A DNA stretch of 6,334 nt from an uncultured Ignavibacteriales bacterium (GTDB lineage: Bacteria > Bacteroidota > Ignavibacteria > Ignavibacteriales > Ignavibacteriaceae): assembly GCA_913053915.1 (NCBI GenBank), contig CAJXGP010000131.1, positions 1 through 6,334 on the forward strand, given 5' to 3'. The translations under genes were made by a program, and so were the position numbers. The notes under the pieces are model-generated. The model had not been told where the DNA came from, did no database searches, and worked only from the letters and a program-made list of their open reading frames with translations. Position 1 is the first letter of the stretch. Every line of letters begins with the position of its first letter. Below, one piece after another: positions 1 to 6,209 of the stretch.

Positions 1-121
1 TTCAAAATTAAATATGGATCAAAATAAATGAATGGCTAAGGAATTTAAGATAGTAATCAATTGATGATAACACTTTCAAAAATTCGTAATTATTTAATAA
101 TCTAATTTATAAACTTAAAAT
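1..121. other. AT-rich leader upstream of batB
   Basis: This is a very AT-rich stretch before batB with no recognisable gene. Two forward frames are open from the window edge for a few codons, one ending in TAA at 25-27 and the other in TGA at 29-31. Either could be the last codons of an upstream gene, and batA is expected there from the usual operon order, but eight or nine codons cannot identify it. The remaining roughly 90 bases are longer than the other gaps in the operon and could hold a promoter. The sequence is so AT-rich that TATAAT-like and TTG-like hexamers occur by chance, so I do not place one. Confidence 0.4.
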
Positions 122-1162
122 ATGTTTCGATTTGCACATCCTGAATATTTGTATGGCTTGTACATAATTCCATTTTTGCTATTACTTTTTTGGGTTCTTA
201 ATAGAAGGCGAAAGAAGTCATTTGAAGTATTTGCAAACAAAAAACTTCATGGGATATTACTACCTTTTTATAGTAAATATAAGTATTTAATAAAATCAAG
301 TTTAATTACCGGTGCAATTGCATTGCTGATACTGGCTTTAGCAAATCCTCAAATCGGTACTAAAACCGAAGTGGTTAAGCAAGCAGGTATTGATGTATAT
401 ATTTGTTTGGATGTATCATTGAGCATGCAAGCCCAAGATATAAAACCAAGTAGACTAGCTAAAGCTAAATTCGATTTGCTGAACCTGATAAAAAATTTAC
501 ATGGAGACCGGATCGGATTAATTGTTTTTGCAGCAGAAGCTTTTATACAATTCCCTTTAACTTCCGATTACTCCGCCGCCAGTTTGTTTGTAAATGCCGT
601 AAATGAAAGTTCGGTGCCTGAACAAGGCACTGTGATTAGTGCAGCTATTAATCTAGCAACAAAATCCTTCAACTATTCGTCTAAAACTGAAAAAGTAATA
701 GTAGTAATTTCGGATGGTGGGGACCACGAAGGTGACCTTATGCAAGCTATAAATAATGCTAAAGATAAAGGGATAATAATTTATACTATCGGGCTTGGAT
801 CACCCGACGGGGTTCCCATTCCAATTTTTAATCCACAAGGGCGGCAAATTGGTTTTAAACGTGATAGACAAGGTAACATAGTTTTAACCAAACTAGATGC
901 CTCGACGTTGAAAAAAATTGCAGATGCTACAGGCGGAAAATATTTTCAAGGGTCTAATTATCAAGATCAACTTCAGACTATTTATAAGGATTTGAATTCA
1001 TACAAGAAAACGGAATATGGTTCAAGAAGAGTTACTGATTATGAGAACAGGTTTTATTATCTTTTAATTCCGGCAATAATATTGCTAATTTTGGAATTCT
1101 TTTTATCAGAAAGAAAATCTAAGTTTTTGTCCCGGTTAAATAAACGGTTTGGAATTGAATAA
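122..1162 (+). CDS. batB: BatB: membrane-anchored von Willebrand factor A protein of the Bat operon
   Basis: A 346-residue protein of usual BatA/BatB length. The N-terminus MFRFAHPEYLY resembles the BatB start (family pattern MFRFA.P.YLY), and two hydrophobic segments follow at about 10-27 and 57-76. The vWA domain runs from about 90 to 290 and has a complete metal-ion-dependent adhesion site: DVSLS at 97-101 (Asp97, Ser99, Ser101), Thr170 in EQGT, and Asp198 in ISDGGD. A third membrane segment lies at about 311-328, before a short basic tail. In this family the vWA domain is thought to bind protein partners, in a module that usually includes a MoxR AAA+ ATPase. The segments LIVFAAEAF and FPLTSDY also match BatA/B proteins. 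I call it BatB rather than BatA because of its N-terminus and its position directly before batC. The ATG has no Shine-Dalgarno sequence, only an A/T-rich upstream. It ends 12 bp before batC. A role in oxygen or stress tolerance is known only by family name and remains loosely defined. Confidence 0.9.
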   Translation: MFRFAHPEYLYGLYIIPFLLLLFWVLNRRRKKSFEVFANKKLHGILLPFYSKYKYLIKSSLITGAIALLILALANPQIGTKTEVVKQAGIDVYICLDVSLSMQAQDIKPSRLAKAKFDLLNLIKNLHGDRIGLIVFAAEAFIQFPLTSDYSAASLFVNAVNESSVPEQGTVISAAINLATKSFNYSSKTEKVIVVISDGGDHEGDLMQAINNAKDKGIIIYTIGLGSPDGVPIPIFNPQGRQIGFKRDRQGNIVLTKLDASTLKKIADATGGKYFQGSNYQDQLQTIYKDLNSYKKTEYGSRRVTDYENRFYYLLIPAIILLILEFFLSERKSKFLSRLNKRFGIE

Positions 1163-1174
1163 TTATTATTTTAT

Positions 1175-1972
1175 ATGATAATGTTAAAAATTAAATATGT
1201 AACAGGCTTGGTTTTGTTGTTTTCCCTGATGTTTATGCCGAAGGGATTCTCCCAAAGTCTTCGTAGTTCCGTTAATACAGGGGTTGAGAAATATCAACAA
1301 AAGAATTACTCCGGTGCAGAGGCTAATTTTAAAAAGGGCTTAGAAAAGGTCCCGAATAATTTTCAAGCTAATTTTAATTTAGGCGATTCTTACTATAAAC
1401 AAAAAAGGTATAATAAAGCCATTAAGGCTTATGAACAGGCTTTACTCACTGGCAAAAACAATATTTTACGTTCAAAGGTATATCATAATATAGGGAATGT
1501 TTTACTCCAATCTAAAAAAATAAAGGAAAGTATAGGCGCATATAAAAAATCCCTAGAATTGAATCCGGGTGATATGTCTACTAAATATAACCTTTCCTAT
1601 GCACTTAATTTGTTGAAACATAACAAAAGTCGAAATAAGAATAACAAAAACAAGAATAAAAACAAGAATAAAGACAAGAATAATAAAAACAATAAAAATC
1701 AACAGAATAATAAAAAGCAGCAAAACAAACAGAATCAAAATAAGAACAATCAACAAAAACAAAAAAATCAGAAGCAAAATCAACAACCACAAAACAAGAA
1801 TGAACGGCGGAAAAACAATAAACAATCTATGAAAAATCCACAGCAAGGCAATAAAATGACAAAAGCTGAAGCCAACAGAATTTTGGCAGCGCTGAGGCAT
1901 GACGAACTAAAACTGGCAAAGCAGTTAAGGAGAAAGAAAGGAAAACCTATAAAAACAGCTAAAGATTGGTAA
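1175..1972 (+). CDS. batC: BatC: exported TPR protein with Asn/Lys/Gln-rich linker
   Basis: A 265-residue protein. A signal peptide covers about 1-27 (hydrophobic core VTGLVLLFSLMF, likely cut after FSQ). Three TPR-like helix pairs follow at about 30-63, 64-97 and 100-133; FNLGDSYYKQKRYNKAIKAY and HNIGNVL are typical. Residues 149-222 are almost wholly Asn, Lys and Gln and should be disordered. The last roughly 38 residues regain normal composition: MTKAEANRILAALRHDE, then a basic helix, ending in KDW. The arrangement of TPRs, a charged low-complexity linker, a 'LxALxxDE' helix and a terminal KDW matches BatC proteins as I know them. The product is expected outside the inner membrane, where its TPRs may bind the other Bat proteins. 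Met1 and Met3 (ATG at 1181) are both possible starts, and neither has a clear Shine-Dalgarno. The gene is 12 bp after batB and 34 bp before batD. Confidence 0.87.
   Translation: MIMLKIKYVTGLVLLFSLMFMPKGFSQSLRSSVNTGVEKYQQKNYSGAEANFKKGLEKVPNNFQANFNLGDSYYKQKRYNKAIKAYEQALLTGKNNILRSKVYHNIGNVLLQSKKIKESIGAYKKSLELNPGDMSTKYNLSYALNLLKHNKSRNKNNKNKNKNKNKDKNNKNNKNQQNNKKQQNKQNQNKNNQQKQKNQKQNQQPQNKNERRKNNKQSMKNPQQGNKMTKAEANRILAALRHDELKLAKQLRRKKGKPIKTAKDW
1619..1840 (+). repeat. Low-complexity Asn/Lys/Gln coding tract in batC
   Basis: This stretch encodes BatC residues 149-222. The + strand is dominated by AAN codons (AAA, AAG, AAC, AAT) with CAA/CAG, so it is extremely A-rich and T-poor. The composition is far from the flanking coding sequence, yet the reading frame stays open and returns to a family-like C-terminus, so this is a real linker and not a frameshift. 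Such tracts are prone to replication slippage and to length differences between strains. The antisense strand is open for 115 codons only because it reads the complement of these codons as Phe, Leu, Val and Ile. Confidence 0.9.
1649..1684 (+). repeat. 12-bp tandem repeat, three copies, inside the batC linker
   Basis: Two perfect copies of AACAAGAATAAA (1649-1660 and 1661-1672) are followed by a third with two changes, GACAAGAATAAT (1673-1684). The related unit AAGAATAACAAA precedes them at 1637-1648. The period is four codons and in frame: Asn-Lys-Asn-Lys, twice, then Asp-Lys-Asn-Asn (BatC residues 159-170). In-frame duplication is a simple explanation for how the linker grew. Confidence 0.85.
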
Positions 1973-2006
1973 TATATAGTTCAAAGCTGATTTTATATTA
2001 TAAAAT

Positions 2007-3842
2007 ATGAAAAAAATTAATTTAAAAATAATACTCGTTTTGATTGCTATTGTTAATGGTTTCTCTTTTTCTCAATCATTTACAGCTAGTATGAACAATA
2101 GTACAGTCAGTCAATATAAGCAATTTCAAGTCTCTTTTACTTTTTCCGGTAACAATATCAACGGGGTTAATAACTTCAAATCTCCGGCGTTCACAAACTT
2201 TATGATTATTTCCGGTCCCAATCAATCTACAAATATGCAAATAATAAACGGAGTTACTTCCGCTTCGATAACTTATTTATATTATCTGCAACCCAGAAGT
2301 ATAGGAAAATTTTTGATTGGAAGGGCAAGTGTGGATTATCATGGGCAAACCTTTAGGACTAAACCGTTGAGTATAACTGTTGTCAAAGGTGTTCCTAAAT
2401 CAAATCGACAGGCAAATCGTACACAATCTCCATCGAAAATTTCCCGGCAGAATATTGCCAAAAACTTATTAATAAGAGCCACTGCAGATAGAACTCGTAC
2501 ATATTTAGGTCAGCAGGTAATCGTAACTTACAAATTATATACAAGGCTGAATATAGCTTCGCAAATGTCTGTTTCAAAGTTGCCTTCTTATCAGGGATTT
2601 TGGGCGGAAGTAATTAATGTTTCTAACAATATTACCTTCACTACGGAGATGTATAAGGGTAAACAATTCAGGGTGGGAATTCTTAAAATGGTTGCATTGT
2701 TTCCTTCTCAAACAGGGACGCTTTCCGTTACACCTTTCGAGATAAATGTTCCGGTACAAGTAAGAATCAGAAGACGTGGAAGCAATAATATTTTTAATAA
2801 TTTTTTTAACAATCCATTTTTTTCTAATTATCGAACTATTAATTACGATGCCAAATCAAATACTATAAAAATAAAAGTTTTACCTCTCCCATCAGTTAAT
2901 GTTCCCAAATCATTTAAAGGAGCGGTCGGTAAATATTCAATGAGCGCCACATTAAATAAAAATCGAACTACTACTAATAGTCCGGTCGACTTAAAAATTG
3001 TATTAAGCGGAACGGGTAATATTGCACTTCTTAGTAAACCCGAAGTTAGCTTACCTTCAAGTTTCGACCAATACGAACCGAAAACTGTCGATAAGATTAA
3101 GAGAAACGGTACGATTTCCGGTAAAAAAATTATTGATTATTTAATTGTTCCTAGGGCTGCTGGCAAAAAAATAATTCCTCCGGTTAAATTTTCTTATTTT
3201 AATCCTCAAACAAAGAGTTATGTTTCTCTACACAGTAATTCTTTTATTCTTAATGTAACTCAGGGTCAAAATATTGTAGGCGGTAACAGCTCGGTGGTTA
3301 CAAAGGAAAATGTTAAATTATTAGGTAACAATATCCGATATATAAAAACCTCTAATTTCGATTTTCAAAAGCGCGGCGACATCGTTCTATTTCAACCTCT
3401 ATTTTGGGCGGCAACAGTGTTCCCCTTGCTATTATTGGGTGGGCTGATTACTTGGAAAAAAAGAAATGACAAACTATCCGGGAATTTGCAATTACTGCAT
3501 TATCAAAGAGCTGAAAAAGTCGCTAGGAATAGATTTAAAACCGCCAAAATTTTAATGGAATCGAAAAATCAAAAAGAATTTTATTCGGAAATATCATTGG
3601 CACTTTTCGGTTACTTTGAGGACAAACTGAGAATTCCAAAATCTGAAATCTCATTAGACAAAGCCGTGGGTGAATTACAGAAGAGGGATGTAAGTGAGGA
3701 ACTAATTTCAAATTTAAAAGAGAACGCTGAAAAATGTGAATATTTCAGGTTTGCACCGAGGGCCGATGGACTTGCTGCCATGAATGAAATGTATCATAAT
3801 CTGACAAAAGTAATCATTGAACTTGAAAAATCTATACGGTGA
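2007..3842 (+). CDS. batD: BatD: large exported membrane-anchored protein of the Bat operon
   Basis: A 611-residue protein of normal BatD length. A signal peptide covers about 1-23 (MKK, hydrophobic core IILVLIAIV, FSFSQS). The long extracytoplasmic part, about 24-460, is beta-rich and probably made of immunoglobulin-like domains. Family-like stretches include FTASMNNSTVSQYKQFQVSF near the N-terminus, the Phe/Asn-rich segment FNNFFNNPFF (263-272), VLSGTGNIALL (332-342), and the DYLIVPRAAGKKIIPPVKF region at about 377-395. One membrane segment lies at about 462-483 (FWAATVFPLLLLGGLI), followed by a basic cytoplasmic side and a helical tail of about 125 residues. No catalytic motif is visible. 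The topology suggests a periplasmic binding domain joined across the membrane to a cytoplasmic tail, beside the vWA proteins. The start lies 34 bp after batC and has no Shine-Dalgarno. The last base of its stop region runs into the batE ribosome binding site. The exact molecular role of BatD is unknown. Confidence 0.9.
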   Translation: MKKINLKIILVLIAIVNGFSFSQSFTASMNNSTVSQYKQFQVSFTFSGNNINGVNNFKSPAFTNFMIISGPNQSTNMQIINGVTSASITYLYYLQPRSIGKFLIGRASVDYHGQTFRTKPLSITVVKGVPKSNRQANRTQSPSKISRQNIAKNLLIRATADRTRTYLGQQVIVTYKLYTRLNIASQMSVSKLPSYQGFWAEVINVSNNITFTTEMYKGKQFRVGILKMVALFPSQTGTLSVTPFEINVPVQVRIRRRGSNNIFNNFFNNPFFSNYRTINYDAKSNTIKIKVLPLPSVNVPKSFKGAVGKYSMSATLNKNRTTTNSPVDLKIVLSGTGNIALLSKPEVSLPSSFDQYEPKTVDKIKRNGTISGKKIIDYLIVPRAAGKKIIPPVKFSYFNPQTKSYVSLHSNSFILNVTQGQNIVGGNSSVVTKENVKLLGNNIRYIKTSNFDFQKRGDIVLFQPLFWAATVFPLLLLGGLITWKKRNDKLSGNLQLLHYQRAEKVARNRFKTAKILMESKNQKEFYSEISLALFGYFEDKLRIPKSEISLDKAVGELQKRDVSEELISNLKENAEKCEYFRFAPRADGLAAMNEMYHNLTKVIIELEKSIR

Positions 3843-3848
3843 GGAAGG
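3841..3848 (+). promoter_or_regulatory. Shine-Dalgarno site for batE, overlapping the batD stop codon
   Basis: GAGGAAGG lies seven bases before the batE ATG when measured from the end of GAGG, and its first two bases are the last two of the batD TGA (3840-3842). It is the only clear Shine-Dalgarno in the operon, since batB, batC and batD start behind A/T-rich sequence without one. The overlap with the batD stop suggests that ribosomes finishing batD reinitiate on batE. This supports ATG 3852 as the start. Confidence 0.65.
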
Positions 3849-3851
3849 GTA

Positions 3852-4634
3852 ATGTTTTCTAATAATTATATTTCTTTTATAAGCATATTGATTTTTTTAT
3901 CGATATTATTCTTTTTTACCGATAATGTTTTTGCTTCGAATGCCGATTCTTTAATGCAAAATGGAAACCAATATTATCAAAAGAAAGAATATCGAAAGGC
4001 AATTGACTTATATCAAAAAATACTTGATGAAGGATATGTAGGAACAGCGGTTTATTATAACCTCGGCAATGCATATTATCGTGAGGGTAAAATCGGTTAT
4101 GCTATTTTAAATTATGAACGCGCTTTAAAAATTTCCCCCGGTAATAACAATGTAAAATATAATTTAGCTTTTGTAAATTCAAAAACTATCGATAAGATTA
4201 ACACGCTTCCCTCATTCTTTTTATTTGATTGGTGGCAAAGTTTGCTTGCTTTATTCGCAGTTTCAGGATGGGTATATATTGCTTACTTTTTTTATATTTG
4301 TTTACTAATATCGATTGGCCTCTACTTTTTTGTTAAACGACCGAAATTCCAACGCTATTCGTTTTTTGCCGGAATAATTTCAACTTTTTTTCTTATAACT
4401 ACAATAACCTTACTTACAGTTAAATATAATCAAGAGATGAATATTAAAAATGGAATAATTGTCGAATCAGCCGTTACCGTTAAACAGTCTCCGGACCCTA
4501 CAAGCAACGACGCATTTGTTATACATGAAGGATTGAAAGTTAGAATAGAAGAGAGTGTTGACAATTGGTTTGAAATCAGGCTTAAAGATGGCAAAGTTGG
4601 CTGGATGCCTAAAAAAGATTTGCAAATAATCTGA
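3852..4634 (+). CDS. batE: BatE: TPR and SH3-like membrane protein of the Bat operon
   Basis: A 260-residue protein. A signal peptide or N-terminal membrane segment covers about 7-29 (core ISILIFLSILFFF, possible cut after VFA). Two TPR units follow at about 31-64 and 65-98, with clear signatures such as YYNLGNAYYREGKIGYAILN. Two hydrophobic blocks come next, at about 128-161 (long; at least one helix) and 168-190. The C-terminal part, about 201-260, looks like a bacterial SH3 (SH3b) domain: TVKQSP, FVIHEGLKV, NWFEIRLKDGKVGW. TPR, two membrane helices and a terminal SH3-like domain is the BatE layout. With a cleaved signal peptide, the TPRs and the SH3 domain would lie on the same outer face of the membrane, where SH3b domains often bind cell-wall or protein ligands. 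It begins 9 bp after batD, is probably translationally coupled to it, and is the last gene of the operon. Its partners are inferred from context only. Confidence 0.87.
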   Translation: MFSNNYISFISILIFLSILFFFTDNVFASNADSLMQNGNQYYQKKEYRKAIDLYQKILDEGYVGTAVYYNLGNAYYREGKIGYAILNYERALKISPGNNNVKYNLAFVNSKTIDKINTLPSFFLFDWWQSLLALFAVSGWVYIAYFFYICLLISIGLYFFVKRPKFQRYSFFAGIISTFFLITTITLLTVKYNQEMNIKNGIIVESAVTVKQSPDPTSNDAFVIHEGLKVRIEESVDNWFEIRLKDGKVGWMPKKDLQII

Positions 4635-4712
4635 TATTACTATTCTTGCATGAAGATAAATTTTACAGAATAAACTTTTTAGATAGAACTAATATATAGT
4701 AATATTAAAGTC

Positions 4713-4743
4713 GTAGAGACAAGCTTATCCATTCTCTGCTTTT
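4713..4743 (+). terminator. Possible terminator hairpin after batE
   Basis: GTAGAGA (4713-4719) can pair with TCTCTGC (4733-4739), giving a 7-bp stem with one G-U wobble and a 13-base loop that contains AAGCTT. Four T's follow, and further T-rich sequence comes after an interruption. It lies about 80 bases past the batE stop and before the convergent peptidase gene ends, where a terminator is expected. The stem is short and the T-run weak, so the call is tentative. Read from the other strand, the stem has a C-A mismatch and no good T-run. Confidence 0.35.
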
Positions 4744-4764
4744 CGATTGGTTTTGTTTAATGCT

Positions 4765-6054
4765 TTAGCCGGCCGATACTTTATTTAAATTCTCAACTTT
4801 ATTAGTAATATGTATCGAATCCAATTGTGTAATAATTCTGTCTTTGATTTCAACGAAAGTATCCATAAGCTTGTTATTCACTGATTTAGTTGGGGGGCTT
4901 TTTACATTTAGTGGATTAATGGGATAATTATTTTTAAAAAATCTAAAATCGAGATGAGGTCCGGTGGCTAGCCCTGTGCTGCCGACATAACCGATAATTT
5001 GTCCCTGCAAAACTTTTTTCCCTTTCCTAATATTTTTGGCAAATCCGGAAAGATGCAGATACTCGGTGGAATAAATATTATTATGGCGAATTTTAATAAA
5101 ATTTCCATTGAATTTATTGAATCCTTTGCCGGTAATTATTCCATCTCCAACAGAATGAATTGGTGTTCCTAAAGGAGCAGCATAATCAACTCCTCTATGT
5201 GGTAAATATCGATTAAGTATTGGATGATAACGGCGATTAGTAAAGCGAGAAGATATTCTAGAATATTTCAGTGGGGCTTTTAAAAACGCTTTTCGAAGGC
5301 TCTTCCCGTTTTGATCGTAAAAATTAAATCGATTATTTTCTTTGAAACCAATTGCAAAGTAATTTTCATTATTGTGATTAAAATTTGCACCCAAGATATT
5401 TTTTATTCCAATAGGTTTGTTATCAACATATTCTTCATTGTATAACACTTTAAAATAATCACCTCTTTGAATTTTGAAGAAATCAATTTGCCACGCATAA
5501 ATATCCGCTAGTCTGATAGCAAGCTCAGGGTTGATGTTATCATCGGTTATGGTTTTATATAATGAACTTTGAATTATTCCGGCTGCCGTTTTTAATCTTG
5601 TTCTAACTTTTTTCTTCCACGTATATACGGATATGCTATCCTTAAGTGATATTACAACATAATTGTCCGGATTTTTTTCATAAACTAAATAATAAAGCCG
5701 CGTAGAATCGTTTTTACCGGTAAATGTATAATAATAATTCTTGTATTGAATCTTTTCCAAATCGAAAACTTCTTTTGCTTTGGCAATTATTTTATTAACT
5801 GTGTTTTGATTCAGTTTGTACCTTTGTAAGATATTGGAAAGAGTCTCACCTTTTTTTATCGAATACCTTTTCCGGTTTAACGAATCACTTTTAAAACCAA
5901 ATTCGTTTAAATCTATGCTTGAATCCGATTCAATTTTAGGTGTTGAAATGGTTGGAATTTCTTTATTATCTTTTGTTAAGTATAATATAATTCCAAAAAA
6001 TATTATAATGCTGAAAACTGTTCCTGATAAATAAAATCGTTTATTTGAACTCAT
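4765..6054 (-). CDS. Membrane-anchored M23 murein endopeptidase, MepM/Csd3-like
   Basis: A 429-residue protein. A membrane anchor lies at about 7-27 (YLSGTVFSIIIFFGIILYL), so the rest should be periplasmic. A LysM/OapA-like segment follows at about 62-112 (YSIKKGETLSNILQRYKL). A middle domain of the Csd3/MepM type spans about 120-260; SSLYKTI, LAIRLADIYAWQIDF and RGDYFKVLY are characteristic. The M23 (lysostaphin-type) domain spans about 263-388, with HRGVD (His286, Asp290), YLHLSG (His334) and GPHLDFR (His367, Asp369). These enzymes cut peptide cross-links in peptidoglycan using one zinc ion. The usual HxH motif here reads H-L-D, replacing the second His, a zinc ligand in classical members; His367 is kept. 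A roughly 40-residue tail rich in charged residues follows PP at 387-388. Start ATG 6054 has AGGGG four bases upstream and gives a complete anchor. The gene is convergent with batE and divergent from the gene at 6210. Its substrate bond is not determinable from sequence. Confidence 0.88.
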   Translation of the reverse strand: MSSNKRFYLSGTVFSIIIFFGIILYLTKDNKEIPTISTPKIESDSSIDLNEFGFKSDSLNRKRYSIKKGETLSNILQRYKLNQNTVNKIIAKAKEVFDLEKIQYKNYYYTFTGKNDSTRLYYLVYEKNPDNYVVISLKDSISVYTWKKKVRTRLKTAAGIIQSSLYKTITDDNINPELAIRLADIYAWQIDFFKIQRGDYFKVLYNEEYVDNKPIGIKNILGANFNHNNENYFAIGFKENNRFNFYDQNGKSLRKAFLKAPLKYSRISSRFTNRRYHPILNRYLPHRGVDYAAPLGTPIHSVGDGIITGKGFNKFNGNFIKIRHNNIYSTEYLHLSGFAKNIRKGKKVLQGQIIGYVGSTGLATGPHLDFRFFKNNYPINPLNVKSPPTKSVNNKLMDTFVEIKDRIITQLDSIHITNKVENLNKVSAG

Positions 6055-6057
6055 TAA

Positions 6058-6063
6058 TCCCCT
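6058..6063 (-). promoter_or_regulatory. Likely ribosome binding site of the M23 peptidase gene
   Basis: On the - strand the sequence reads AGGGGATTAATG, placing AGGGG four bases before the ATG at 6054. The spacing is short for a Shine-Dalgarno but the G-run stands out in an otherwise A/T-only region, and it supports this start. Confidence 0.45.
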
Positions 6064-6110
6064 ACGGAAATTTTGATATAATATGAGTACAAAATAAAAT
6101 TATAATAGTT

Positions 6111-6138
6111 ACAAAACAATAAAAAAAATATGTTTTGT
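6111..6138. repeat. Perfect 8-bp inverted repeat with A-tract centre
   Basis: ACAAAACA (6111-6118) is the exact reverse complement of TGTTTTGT (6131-6138). The 12-base spacer ATAAAAAAAATA is a mirror repeat (it reads the same backwards) and has a run of eight A's. A half-site-like copy, ACAAAATA, lies at 6089-6096, 22 bp upstream of the first arm. It could be an operator for a dimeric regulator acting on both divergent genes, or a chance result of biased composition. No G/C-rich stem or following T-run supports a terminator. Confidence 0.5.
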
Positions 6139-6144
6139 TTCTAA

Positions 6145-6179
6145 TTTTTGTTTTGAATTGAATTACTCCTTACTTTTTG
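6145..6179 (+). promoter_or_regulatory. Possible Bacteroidota-type promoter for the gene at 6210
   Basis: TTTTTG (6145-6150) is followed, 20 bases later, by TACTTTTTG (6171-6179). This resembles the Bacteroidota pattern of TTTG near -33 and TAnnTTTG near -7, but the second element has one extra T. It would place the transcript start roughly 25 bases before the ATG. The region is rich in T-runs, so chance is a real alternative. Confidence 0.25.
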
Positions 6180-6209
6180 AACTGGAATAAAATTATGAAG
6201 TGAACAATA

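Larger units (their letters stand above)
6055..6209. promoter_or_regulatory. Divergent intergenic region with promoters expected for both sides
   Basis: These 155 bases separate two divergently transcribed genes, so each must have its promoter here or inside its neighbour. The content is almost all A and T. It includes an 8-bp perfect dyad (6111-6118 with 6131-6138), several TTTTG runs on the + strand, and G/C-containing patches only next to the start codons. No convincing sigma-70 pair stands out for the - strand gene. Confidence 0.5.

Noticed and set aside
1..31. Possible C-terminal end of batA in one of two forward frames (stops at 25-27 or 29-31).
   Set aside because: Eight or nine codons do not identify a protein, and two frames compete. 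Noted in the leader entry but not called as a gene.
61..113. TTGATG at 61-66 and TATAAA-like hexamers before batB as a sigma-70 promoter.
   Set aside because: No -10 hexamer of good quality falls at 16-18 bases spacing, and such hexamers are frequent in this AT-rich DNA.
1553..1900. A 115-codon very hydrophobic open frame on the - strand, antisense to batC, plus a 61-codon one inside it.
   Set aside because: Both read the complement of the AAN/CAN-rich linker, which gives runs of Phe, Leu, Val and Ile without stops. The batC frame has a signal peptide, TPRs and a family-like C-terminus, so the antisense frames are by-products.
2395..2759. Two short - strand open frames inside batD.
   Set aside because: They lie within a strongly supported batD, have no ribosome binding site and resemble no protein family I recognise.
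4634..4705. A 10-bp perfect inverted repeat, 4634-4643 with 4696-4705, starting at the batE stop codon.
   Set aside because: The arms are nearly all A/T and 52 bases apart, and no T-run follows. It may be chance or a weak 3' stem; not strong enough to call.
4769..4776. GC-rich GCCGGCCG-like patch near the end of the M23 gene, considered as a terminator stem.
   Set aside because: It lies within the last codons of the coding sequence (the Ser-Ala-Gly end) and has no loop or T-run.
5816..6034. A 72-codon + strand open frame opposite the M23 peptidase N-terminus.
   Set aside because: It is antisense to a well-supported anchor and LysM-like region, and its translation has no recognisable features.
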